Positions 1 through 6,702 are shown, counted from the stretch's first letter. The stretch is 8,510 nt of DNA from Oscillospiraceae bacterium (GCA_009776905.1 WRMX01000122.1:1-8510), one strand, 5' to 3'. The notes: generated from the letters alone by a model not told the origin. Made by a program: numbers and translations.

Positions 1-142
1 GGGCTGCGGGGGCCGAGGGCGGCACGGGGGCTGCGGGGGCCGAGGGCGGCACGGAGGTTGCGGCGACCGAGGGCGGCGCGGAGGCCATGAGCACCCCGGG
101 GGTCGCGAGCGGAGCGGGAGGCACGGAGGCCATGAGCACCCC
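1..142 (+). repeat. GC-rich in-frame coding minisatellite
   Basis: Bases 1-27 and 28-54 are identical 27-bp units, and 55-81 is a degenerate third copy. A 45-bp period follows: AGGCCATGAGCACCCC occurs at 82 and again at 127. Both periods are multiples of three, so the reading frame is kept; the encoded peptide repeats AAGAEGGT and then GTEAMSTP. It forms a flexible Ala/Gly/Glu-rich segment before the TPR region and runs off the left edge, so the full copy number is not visible. Confidence 0.85.
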
Positions 143-1580
143 AGTGTTCGAAGGCGGCGGTCGCGCGCCGGATTCGGTTTTGGCCGACTGCTACAGAAGC
201 CTTGCATATTTCTACATCCAGGCCAATCGCCACGCCGACGCGGAAGCCGTTGTCTTAAAAGCGTTGGAATTGTTCCGCGGCCTGAACGAGAACGCCTCCA
301 GCGCATATGAAATCGAAATAGCCAAGCTCATGCAAAACCTCAGCGCGGTCTATCTGAACACCGGCCGTATGGAAGAAGCCGAGGAAATGCTGCTTGGCAT
401 GGTCGAGACATACAAGAAGGCGAGCGCCAGCGGGCCTGAAACCTTTGATAACACTCTGGCCATGGCATATAACAACCTTGGGCTCATCTATGACAGCAGC
501 CACCGTTTCGAGGAAGCGGAGAGGATGCAAAAAGCGGCGCTGGAGTTGCGAAAGAAGATGACCGCTAAAAACCCCGACGCATATGAGCGGTGGGTCGTGA
601 CCAGCTATGCCAACCTCTGCAACACGTATGTGCATTCCGGGCGCCTGGCGGAAGCCGTGGAGATTAATGAAGCGGGGCTCGTCATCCAGGAGCGGCTTGC
701 CAAGCGCGACCCGGACACCCATGAGGACATATTGGCGACAATGTATAACAACCAGGGCGTTATATACTATTACATGCAGCATTATGAAGAAGCGGAAAGG
801 ATGGTTTATAAAAACATTGAGATCGTCAGGCGTCTGAATGAACGGGGCAGCGGCGTTTATGACGAATCGCTGGCGGGCACATATCTGCTCCTTGGCGTAA
901 TATACCTTGACTCGAAGCGCATGGGCGAGGCGGAGAACATGCTGACCGTTTCCATGGAATACCAGCTTAAGGCCGAGGCCGAAGGCAAGGTGTCGATGCT
1001 GACATTCTCGGCGGATATTTATTTCTACATTGCCAAACTGTTCCACGACACCGGCAGGACGGCCGAAGCGTTCGAGGCCTGCAGGACTGCCTTGCAGAAA
1101 TTTGACGAATTCATGCCAATTTCCCCGGAGGAATGCTCCGAGCTTGCAAGGAAAACGCAATCGCTCCTCGATGATATGGAGAGGGAAGAGGCCGAGGACG
1201 GGGTGCAAGCGGAGCCGCTCACGCCCGAGGAGCGGGAGATTGCCATGATGCTAATGGACGGCAATTCGCGCAGCGACATATTGCGCAAGCAGCACCTGAG
1301 CGCCGCCGAGGTAAGCGAGCATGAGAGTTCGATTCGCAAGAAGATATTGAGGGGAGGCGCCTATGAGCCGCAGATTGCCGCCATTGCGTCCGAATTTAAG
1401 CTGACGAAGCGGGAAGCCGAGATTTTGCGTTACTTGCGCCGGGACTACCCTAATGTGGCGATTGCCGAAGTATTGAGCATTTCGGTGGAGACTGTCAAGG
1501 TGCACGTCCGCAATCTGTTGAAGAAGCTGCCGGTCGAGAGCCGCGCGGAGATTTCAGTCTGGGTGCGGTCCTTCGAGTAA
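3..1580 (+). CDS. TPR-repeat regulator with LuxR/GerE-type DNA-binding C-terminus (5' partial)
   Basis: Probable cytoplasmic transcription regulator: a TPR scaffold for protein or ligand sensing fused to a DNA-binding end. Numbering from the ATG at 87, about seven TPR-like helical pairs lie at residues 33-341 with a 42-49-residue period (NNLGLIYD, EEAERM and similar consensus stretches), closer to kinesin-light-chain-type TPRs than to the 34-residue form. The C-terminus (439-497, starting LTKREAEILRYL, then ETVKVHVRNLLKKL) is a good GerE/LuxR helix-turn-helix. A weaker GerE-like copy sits just before it (378-425, LTPEEREIAMMLMDG). The frame has no stop back to base 3, and the Ala/Gly/Glu-rich repeat continues to the edge, so the true start is probably outside the window. 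The ATGs at 87 and 132 each follow a GGAGG by only 2 nt; ATG 132 also has GGGAGG about 10 nt upstream and is the best internal alternative. The target genes are unknown; the next gene is 214 bp downstream. Confidence 0.85.
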   Translation, partial: AAGAEGGTGAAGAEGGTEVAATEGGAEAMSTPGVASGAGGTEAMSTPVFEGGGRAPDSVLADCYRSLAYFYIQANRHADAEAVVLKALELFRGLNENASSAYEIEIAKLMQNLSAVYLNTGRMEEAEEMLLGMVETYKKASASGPETFDNTLAMAYNNLGLIYDSSHRFEEAERMQKAALELRKKMTAKNPDAYERWVVTSYANLCNTYVHSGRLAEAVEINEAGLVIQERLAKRDPDTHEDILATMYNNQGVIYYYMQHYEEAERMVYKNIEIVRRLNERGSGVYDESLAGTYLLLGVIYLDSKRMGEAENMLTVSMEYQLKAEAEGKVSMLTFSADIYFYIAKLFHDTGRTAEAFEACRTALQKFDEFMPISPEECSELARKTQSLLDDMEREEAEDGVQAEPLTPEEREIAMMLMDGNSRSDILRKQHLSAAEVSEHESSIRKKILRGGAYEPQIAAIASEFKLTKREAEILRYLRRDYPNVAIAEVLSISVETVKVHVRNLLKKLPVESRAEISVWVRSFE

Positions 1581-1645
1581 AGAATGGGGCGCGTGCGGGA
1601 CGGGGAGTGTCCCATAAAAAAACATATAATGAAATAATAACAGCA

Positions 1646-1687
1646 AAGGGTTAGTTTTGTGAATAAATTACCCCTTCCTTTTTTTTT
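1646..1687 (+). terminator. Possible intrinsic terminator after the TPR/LuxR gene
   Basis: AAGGG (1646-1650) can pair with CCCTT (1672-1676). Nine T residues follow (1679-1687) after CC. The stem is short, the loop is large (about 21 nt) and inner pairing is weak, so the T run is the main support. A second small hairpin, GGGAC...GTCCC at 1597-1613, is followed by A residues rather than T and is less likely to terminate this strand. Confidence 0.3.
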
Positions 1688-1780
1688 GCTTTTGTGTATG
1701 ATGGATGCATGGCGCTGATTCTGACGTGCGCGAGCCTCACGTTAGGTTCAAGTTCAGCCACATAACACAATAATTATAAA

Positions 1781-1797
1781 GGGAGGAAATCAATGTG
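1781..1797 (+). promoter_or_regulatory. RBS and GTG start overlapped by ATG-TGA
   Basis: GGGAGG (1781-1786) lies 8 nt before the GTG at 1795, the only start that opens the signal-peptide frame. An ATG at 1793 is better placed by codon type, but it is followed at once by TGA (1796-1798), so it gives a one-codon start-stop. The ribosome site therefore serves two overlapping starts in different frames. Confidence 0.7.
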
Positions 1798-4023
1798 AAA
1801 AAGAGATTCATATCCATCGCGCTGGCGCTCATAATGGCGCTCAGCCTGCTCACCATCTCCGCGTCTGCGGCGGTGACGCTGTCGCTGAACAAAACCACTT
1901 ATGGGGCGGGTGAAGCCGTCATCGTGACGTATTCCGGCATCACTGCGGAGCAGAAAGAAGCACGGGCATGGGTCGCCGTCGCGAAGTCCGGGGCTGCGGC
2001 GGAAGACTATTTAGGCTATGGAAACTGGGAATACGTGAAGGAAGGAACAGGACAAGTCGAGCTCTCGGCGCCGAAGGAGGGCGGCGACTATGAGGTGCGC
2101 TTATATCAGGAGTACAATGCCACCGAAGAAAGCTTCCTCGCCAGCGCGAGCGTGTTTTTTACATCGGTCGAGGAACTGGTATCCTACCCGACGTATGAAA
2201 CATTCGACTGGAGCCTGCTGGAGTTCACGCCCGGCAAAGCATCCTGGACGGGGGAGTATGACACATACTACGACCGTCTGTCGCTGGTGCAAGCAGGCGA
2301 CAAAGTCACGGGGCAGTACCCGGAGTGGGACGACGGCAAGGTAGAGGGCATAGTGGTCGACAACGTCCTATACGGCTGGACGGAAGCCCCAAGCCGCTTA
2401 GTGGCGGAAAGAGACGCGGGCCAGATAGTTTTCGTCCTGCATGAGGACGGGAACAGCTTCACGGGCTGGTGGAGGTATGGCTACAGCGGCAATTGGCAGA
2501 AATGGTCGGACGGGGACCGCATCCTGCCCGAAGAAGAGCCGGTGGGGAAGGATGCGCCGTGGTCGAACGCTTCGGACTGGGCGGTACCCGAGCTGGAAAA
2601 AGCACTAAGCAACGGGCTGATTCCCCCGGTGCTGAACGACAAGGACTTCACAAAGCCGATAACCCGCGCGGAGTTCGCCGCAGTGGCGGTGAAGCTGTAT
2701 GAGAACCTCACGGGCAAGACAACTGCCGTGCCGTCAAGCAATCCATTTACCGACACATCGGACCCCGAGGTGCTCAAGGCGTACAGCGTCGGCATCGTGG
2801 GAGGCATGACAGCAACCACTTTCGCGCCGGACACGCTGATAAGCCGGGAGCAGGCGGCGGCGATGCTGACGCGGGTCTACAAGGCGGCGACGATCGACGG
2901 GTGGACTCTCGCAAACGACGCGAAATACCCTCTGGCGTTCACAATGCCCGCGCCGTTCGCGGATGACGCAAAGATTTCCGCTTACGCCCGTGAGAGCGTG
3001 TATTTCATGTTTACCAAAAATGTAATAGGCGGGACGGGCAACAACAATTTCAGCCCTCGCGCGACTACTACGGCGGAGCAGGCCGCCAATTTCGCGAGCG
3101 CGACGAGAGAGCAGGCCCTGGCGATATCCGTACGCGTCGTGGAGAAGCTCAAAGGCACGACACCGGAGATAGCCGAGCCGACCACGACGGCGCCGACAAC
3201 GCCGGAGGAGCCTACTTCGCCGACGACGACAACGCCGGAGGAGCCAACGACGCCGACCCCGACGGCGCCGAGCGGGAGCGGGCCGGAAATCAAGGTTAGC
3301 TATACTGCGGCGGAGCTGGCAACAATCAGGGCCGGGGTGGAAGCACTCATCCAGGACGCGCCGACCGGTGGCAAGATCATCACCTGGCAGGAGCTCCAGA
3401 ACATCCTCGCCCAATACCAAAAATCCCCCGGCAGCGGGAATACGTTCTATACCAAGAGGATGAACGGGCAGTTTGAGAAGCAGGGCGGGAAGTGGCAGAC
3501 GGTATACAACCTGACCATCGGCGACTATTGGAACCGAGACAACGTCACGTTCCCGATCAGCCGTACCGAAATGCTGTACATCGTGTATCCGCTGCCTGAA
3601 AAGGAAGGCGTGGTGGACTGCATCATCAACAAGGAGGACGCGCAGTTCTATTACGCTTGGGAATGGAACAAGGGCGCGTCAATGGGGATTTATAGGAAGA
3701 CGCCAAAGACGCCGACACCTGGATACGACCCGGGCCTGATCCCTGAATATGACCCCAGCAAGATCCCCGACCTGAAGGTGACGCTGTTCCCCGATGCGAA
3801 GGTGGATGGCCAGGATTGCGTGGTCTATAGCTACGAGATTCAGGGAATGACGATGTTTATGTGGTTTTCAAAGACGAAGGGCTTTGAGATACTGCAGGAG
3901 GTGACAAGCCCGTACATGCCGACTACAACGGCGATATACACATATGAGAACAAGAAGATCACGACGGACGACGCATTATACGATTCCACGAAGCAGGGCG
4001 TCTCGGTCTGGAACGAGCAATAG
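1795..4023 (+). CDS. Secreted SLH-domain surface protein with Ig-like N-terminus and LolA-like C-terminus
   Basis: Extracellular wall-attached protein of 742 residues. Residues 1-25 form a Sec signal peptide (MKKR, hydrophobic core, ASA cleavage site). Residues 27-125 look like a small Ig-like domain (LSLNKTTYGAGEAVIVTYSG), and 137-245 a Trp/Gly-rich beta domain of a type common in secreted bacterial proteins (WTGEYDTYYDRLSLVQ, then GKVEGIVVDNVLYGW and SFTGWWRYG). Three SLH repeats follow from about 262, 316 and 387 to 450; in the family these bind pyruvylated secondary wall polymer through TRAE-like motifs, seen here as TRAE and SREQ, with AEQ/TREQ duplicated in the third repeat. A Thr/Pro linker (455-497) with an 11-residue duplication (TTPEEPT) leads to a C-terminal domain (498-742) without a firm match; its VDGQDCVVYSYE and WFSKTKGFEI pieces recall LolA-like or DUF4412-like folds, which is tentative. 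No catalytic motif was recognised. GTG start is chosen for the GGGAGG site and signal peptide. Confidence 0.9.
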   Translation: MKKRFISIALALIMALSLLTISASAAVTLSLNKTTYGAGEAVIVTYSGITAEQKEARAWVAVAKSGAAAEDYLGYGNWEYVKEGTGQVELSAPKEGGDYEVRLYQEYNATEESFLASASVFFTSVEELVSYPTYETFDWSLLEFTPGKASWTGEYDTYYDRLSLVQAGDKVTGQYPEWDDGKVEGIVVDNVLYGWTEAPSRLVAERDAGQIVFVLHEDGNSFTGWWRYGYSGNWQKWSDGDRILPEEEPVGKDAPWSNASDWAVPELEKALSNGLIPPVLNDKDFTKPITRAEFAAVAVKLYENLTGKTTAVPSSNPFTDTSDPEVLKAYSVGIVGGMTATTFAPDTLISREQAAAMLTRVYKAATIDGWTLANDAKYPLAFTMPAPFADDAKISAYARESVYFMFTKNVIGGTGNNNFSPRATTTAEQAANFASATREQALAISVRVVEKLKGTTPEIAEPTTTAPTTPEEPTSPTTTTPEEPTTPTPTAPSGSGPEIKVSYTAAELATIRAGVEALIQDAPTGGKIITWQELQNILAQYQKSPGSGNTFYTKRMNGQFEKQGGKWQTVYNLTIGDYWNRDNVTFPISRTEMLYIVYPLPEKEGVVDCIINKEDAQFYYAWEWNKGASMGIYRKTPKTPTPGYDPGLIPEYDPSKIPDLKVTLFPDAKVDGQDCVVYSYEIQGMTMFMWFSKTKGFEILQEVTSPYMPTTTAIYTYENKKITTDDALYDSTKQGVSVWNEQ

Positions 4024-4160
4024 ACGCGCGTTTGAGGGCTTTTGTCTGATACGCATGGGCGCCAAGGGCGTGTGGACGCAGGGTAATAGCCGCGAACGAG
4101 AGGTTTTTGGCGAAAGCTCTTATGTTATGGGAAACAAGCAACATATTAAAAAATTTGCTA
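4024..4160. other. Gene-free flank after the SLH gene
   Basis: First part of a 738-bp stretch (4024-4761) without a supported gene; the remainder is covered by the promoter-like element, the hairpin array and the next gene's promoter. I see no good terminator here: the best hairpin (GCGCCA with TGG-A-CGC, about 4060-4080) has no following T run. Short open frames exist but lack ribosome sites and family resemblance. Base composition turns AT-rich from about 4135. Confidence 0.5.
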
Positions 4161-4191
4161 TTGACATTGGAGTTGCTTTAACCCTTATCCT
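4161..4191 (+). promoter_or_regulatory. Promoter-like element upstream of the hairpin array (copy A)
   Basis: A perfect -35 hexamer TTGACA (4161-4166) is followed after 19 bp by TATCCT (4186-4191). The 31-bp block matches the block upstream of the RhuM gene (7054-7084) at 25 of 31 positions, and both are preceded by TAAAAAATT. A 19-bp spacer is longer than the usual 17 and is typical of promoters activated by MerR-family regulators. Transcription would run into the 77-bp array. Whether it is active is inference. Confidence 0.5.
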
Positions 4192-4211
4192 CTAAATAAG
4201 ACCTCACGCCC

Positions 4212-4636
4212 TCTCAACAGCGGGGCTACAAAAGGCAATACAACGGCAATAATTGAGCTTTGTGTTCATAATGAACACAAAGCTCAAACCCTGACAATAG
4301 CAGGGTTTCCGACGGCAAAAACTAATATAAAGAGGTTGATGGTTAAAGTGACCATCAACCTCGACCCCTGACAATAGAAAGGTTTCTGACGGCAAAAACT
4401 AATATAAAGAGGTTGATGGTTAAAGTGACCATCAACCTCGACCCCTGACAATAGCAGGGTTTCCGACGGCAAAAACGAATATAAAGAGGTTGATGGTTAA
4501 AGTGACCATCAACCTCGACCCCTGACAATAGCAAGGTTTCCGATGGCAAAAACGAATATAAAGAGGTTGATGGCCAAAGTGACCATCAACCTCAAACCTT
4601 GTCAACAGCCGGGTTCCCAACGCCAAAACCATATTG
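4212..4636 (+). repeat. Tandem array of 77-bp hairpin units (about 5.5 units)
   Basis: Unit starts lie at 4212 (80 bp), 4292, 4369, 4446 and 4523 (each exactly 77 bp), with a truncated unit from 4600 to about 4636. Each unit opens with a short T..CAA.AG box (TGACAATAG in the middle units, TCTCAACAG first, TGTCAACAG last), then GGCAAAAAC(T/G)AATATAAA, then a long stem-loop. Units at 4292, 4369 and 4446 share a 12-bp perfect stem GAGGTTGATGGT / ACCATCAACCTC around TAAAGTG (4332-4362, 4409-4439, 4486-4516). The unit at 4523 has an 11-bp version (4563-4593). The period is not a multiple of three, so a coding role is unlikely. No spacers separate the copies. Function is unknown; candidates are a structured transcript, a leader controlling the next gene, or a slippage-prone tandem repeat. 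Confidence 0.95.
4253..4287 (+). repeat. 17-bp perfect palindrome in the first array unit
   Basis: TTGAGCTTTGTGTTCAT (4253-4269) and its exact reverse complement (4271-4287) are separated by a single A. It occupies the same place in its unit (offset 41) as the 12-bp stem of the other units (offset 40), but the stem sequence is unrelated. No T run follows on either strand, so it is not an obvious terminator. Confidence 0.9.
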
Positions 4637-4662
4637 CGCGTTTGCAGAAAATATGGTATCAT
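4634..4662 (+). promoter_or_regulatory. Likely promoter of the FN3/SLH gene
   Basis: TTGCGC (4634-4639), a 17-bp spacer, then TATCAT (4657-4662); the -10 matches consensus at five of six bases, the -35 only at its first three. It begins where the last array unit breaks off and leaves a leader of roughly 90 nt. Two TTTGCAG direct repeats (4641-4647 and 4662-4668) lie 21 bp apart, one in the spacer and one at the end of the -10. Confidence 0.45.
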
Positions 4663-4748
4663 TTGCAGATGGAAAAACAGAAGGTAAAGCGGAAGTACAG
4701 AGACAAGGCCATCACGATTTGGTCGATGTATTCCATTGAGAATAATGC

Positions 4749-4764
4749 AGGAGGAATCATGATG
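4749..4764 (+). promoter_or_regulatory. RBS choosing between two adjacent ATGs
   Basis: AGGAGG (4749-4754) is followed by ATG at 4759 (4-nt gap) and ATG at 4762 (7-nt gap). The second has the more usual spacing. Both are in frame and differ by one Met, so the signal peptide is unaffected. Confidence 0.75.
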
Positions 4765-6576
4765 AAGAATAAACCAAGGAGAACCCTGTCGGCCATTCTG
4801 ACCCTCGCCATGGTAACATGTCTGGTCGCGGCAATGCCAATCACTGCCGTCGCTGCAGATCCGCCGGCGGCGCCGAGCGGGCTGACATCGCTGCAATCGC
4901 AGGAAGGCCCCAAGCTGACATGGAAGGACAATTCAGACAATGAGGACGGGTTCATTGTCGAAAGGAAAGAGGAAGGCAGCAGTACCTGGTCCGAACTGCA
5001 CCCCGGGAAATATTCTATTGCTGGCTCGGGGACCGTCGGCGCCAATGTAACGACCTATACGGACACATCGGCGGAAGAAGGCAAGCTATATACGTATAGG
5101 GTCAGGGCTTATAACGGCATGTTGCCATTTCGCCTCTATTCCGCCTGGTCCAATGAACGGACGCATAGATTCTGGCCTCAGCCAAGCGAACTGACAGCTG
5201 TGGCGGTCGCGGGCGGCATTGCCCTGAGCTGGAAGTCCAATACGACAACCCAAATCGGTTTCAGAATCAACAGAAAAGAGGGCAGCGGAAGCTGGGAGCT
5301 CCTTGATGGCAACGCCCCCGCAAATGCTACGACCTATCTGGACACTACGGCGGAAGTGGGCAAAACATATTCCTACACTGTTCAGGCGAAGAGAATAGAG
5401 GGCATTAGCTCGCCTATCTCAAACGAAGCCACCGCCACGATGGTATTAGTTCCCATGGTAGCGCCAAGCAACCTGACGGCTACAGCAAACGCGGGCGGCA
5501 TTACCCTGAATTGGCAAGATAATTCAGACAATGAAGAGATTTTCTCCATCTATAAAAAAGAAGGCAGCGGTAGCTTTATACTGCTATTGTCCGTCGTCGC
5601 CAACACAACAGCTTATACGGACGCCACAGCGGAGGCAGGCAAGACATACACCTACTATGTTCGCTCGGTTAAAGTCGGAGTGCCAGGCGCCGATTCCAAC
5701 GAGGCCACCGCCACGATGCCGGTAACATACACCGTCACGTTCAACACCAACGGCGGCAGCGCTGTCGCGGCCCAGATCGTCAACTCAGGCGGCACGGCGG
5801 CACAGCCATCTCCAAACCCGACAAAGACGGGCTTCACATTCGATGGGTGGTACTATGACGCGGCGCTAGCGACGGCATATGTCTTCACAACGCCCGTGAC
5901 GGCCGACATCGTCTTATTCGCCAAGTGGGACGCAGACGCCGCTCCCGGTGACGCAGAGCCCCCGTCCACAGGCTCGATGTCAAACTTCGCCAAGATAAGG
6001 ATATATACCCCCGGTATGTTCAACGACGTGAACGAGGATGCGTGGTATGGCTACAATGACATGCAGGTCGTGGCAAACGCCTATGAATACGGACTTATGT
6101 CCGGCAATCCCGACAACACGTTCAACCCGGCGGGCAACATGAGCCTCGCCGAGGCCATAACGGTCGCGGCGAGAATCCACAGCATATATATGACAGGAAC
6201 GGAGAATTTCGTCCAGGGCATCCCGTGGTACCAGGTGTACGTGGACTATGCATTGGCCAATGGGATCGTCGTGGCCGGCGACTTCACGAACTACTCCCGC
6301 GCAGCTACGAGGGCGGAGATTGCGTACATATTCTCACGCGCCCTGCCGCCGTCGGAGTTCGCCTTGAATAACACGGTCAATTCCTTGCCGGACGTCAATA
6401 GCGGCACTCCATACTACAGCTCCATCATCACGCTTTACAAGGCCGGCGTCCTGACGGGCAACGACGATGCGGGCACTTTCGCTCCCGGTAGCAACATCAA
6501 CCGCGCACAGGCAGCAGCTATTATCAGCAGGGTGATCCTCCCAAGCACGAGGATAAGCTCCGCTGTGTACGGGTAA
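4762..6576 (+). CDS. Secreted protein: three FN3 domains, InlB/Flg_new repeat, three SLH repeats
   Basis: Extracellular wall-anchored protein of 604 residues. The signal peptide covers residues 1-31 or 32 (MKNKPRR, hydrophobic core, AVAA). Three fibronectin type III domains follow: about 35-138 (APSGLTSL...LTWKDNSDNEDGFIVERK), 139-232 (PSELTAVAVAGGIALSWKS) and 234-320 (APSNLTATANAGGITLNWQD), each ending in a YTYxVRA-like strand. Residues 321-389 form a Listeria-Bacteroides (InlB B/Flg_new) repeat (VTFNTNGGS...GFTFDGWYYD...LFAKW). Three SLH repeats close the protein from about 420, 479 and 541, including one TRAE motif (ATRAEIAYIF). Family knowledge says FN3 and InlB-type modules are adhesive or spacing modules and SLH anchors to the wall; no enzyme domain is visible, so a structural or adhesive role is inferred. 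The frame is open upstream to 4543, but that part lies in the repeat array, so the start is set by AGGAGG and the signal peptide. Confidence 0.93.
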   Translation: MKNKPRRTLSAILTLAMVTCLVAAMPITAVAADPPAAPSGLTSLQSQEGPKLTWKDNSDNEDGFIVERKEEGSSTWSELHPGKYSIAGSGTVGANVTTYTDTSAEEGKLYTYRVRAYNGMLPFRLYSAWSNERTHRFWPQPSELTAVAVAGGIALSWKSNTTTQIGFRINRKEGSGSWELLDGNAPANATTYLDTTAEVGKTYSYTVQAKRIEGISSPISNEATATMVLVPMVAPSNLTATANAGGITLNWQDNSDNEEIFSIYKKEGSGSFILLLSVVANTTAYTDATAEAGKTYTYYVRSVKVGVPGADSNEATATMPVTYTVTFNTNGGSAVAAQIVNSGGTAAQPSPNPTKTGFTFDGWYYDAALATAYVFTTPVTADIVLFAKWDADAAPGDAEPPSTGSMSNFAKIRIYTPGMFNDVNEDAWYGYNDMQVVANAYEYGLMSGNPDNTFNPAGNMSLAEAITVAARIHSIYMTGTENFVQGIPWYQVYVDYALANGIVVAGDFTNYSRAATRAEIAYIFSRALPPSEFALNNTVNSLPDVNSGTPYYSSIITLYKAGVLTGNDDAGTFAPGSNINRAQAAAIISRVILPSTRISSAVYG

Positions 6577-6600
6577 TGACGCGGTGAACGCGGGGCTGTT

Positions 6601-6653
6601 CTTTTGCGCAAGGGTAAATTCCAAAGTATGTTCCTCTTTTGCGCAAGGGCAAA
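6601..6653 (+). repeat. Two direct repeats with TTGCGCAA core upstream of the tRNA promoter
   Basis: CTTTTGCGCAAGGGTAAA (6601-6618) and CTTTTGCGCAAGGGCAAA (6636-6653) differ at one base and are 35 bp apart. Each contains the palindrome TTGCGCAA. The second ends 7 bp before the tRNA -35 box. They could be regulator sites or a small duplication; no clear terminator follows the SLH gene, and neither copy has a convincing T run. Confidence 0.7.
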
Positions 6654-6660
6654 AAAACCA

Positions 6661-6689
6661 TTGACAAACATTATTTTCAACGATATAAT
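6661..6689 (+). promoter_or_regulatory. Consensus sigma-70/sigma-A promoter of tRNA-Leu
   Basis: TTGACA (6661-6666), exactly 17 bp, then TATAAT (6684-6689): both hexamers are perfect. Transcription would begin about 6696, leaving a leader of only some 7 nt before the mature tRNA, as expected of a strong stable-RNA promoter. Confidence 0.92.
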
Positions 6690-6702
6690 CAGACTCGCGT
6701 TT

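Noticed and set aside
255..1208. Long minus-strand open frame opposite the TPR gene (also 2734-3420 opposite the SLH gene)
   Set aside because: These are shadows of GC-rich coding DNA on the + strand, with Arg/His/Leu-rich products and no family features.
1608..1620. TGTCCCATAA shared with 8222-8232
   Set aside because: A 10-base match next to A-rich runs, with no further similarity on either side, can be chance in 8.5 kb.
1724..1742. ACGTG...CACGT inverted repeat upstream of the SLH gene as a LuxR-type operator
   Set aside because: Arms of five bases with a 9-bp gap are too short to support a site, and no second copy is found in the window.
3944..4195. Small + strand open frame overlapping the end of the SLH gene
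   Set aside because: Basic, low-complexity product with no ribosome site; most of it overlaps the real gene's end and the promoter-like element.
4212..4636. CRISPR array or integron attC cassettes
   Set aside because: Units are identical end to end with no unique spacers, and the stems are perfect, without the bulges and GTTRRRY/RYYYAAC boxes of attC; no Cas or integrase gene is nearby.
4212..4761. Type III toxin-antitoxin system (tandem-repeat RNA antitoxin followed by a toxin gene)
   Set aside because: Promoter-like sequence plus about 5.5 repeats recalls ToxI-like arrays, but the next gene encodes a secreted FN3/SLH protein, not a small RNase toxin, and the 77-bp unit is longer than the repeats I know for that type.
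4543..4761. Longer N-terminus for the FN3/SLH protein starting at 4543
   Set aside because: The extension reads through the repeat array and promoter, has no ribosome site, and would bury the signal peptide; AGGAGG with ATG 4762 is clearly better.
4204..4896. Overlapping minus-strand open frames across the hairpin array
   Set aside because: They arise from the repeat itself; the 77-bp period shifts frame in every unit and no ribosome site or domain is seen.
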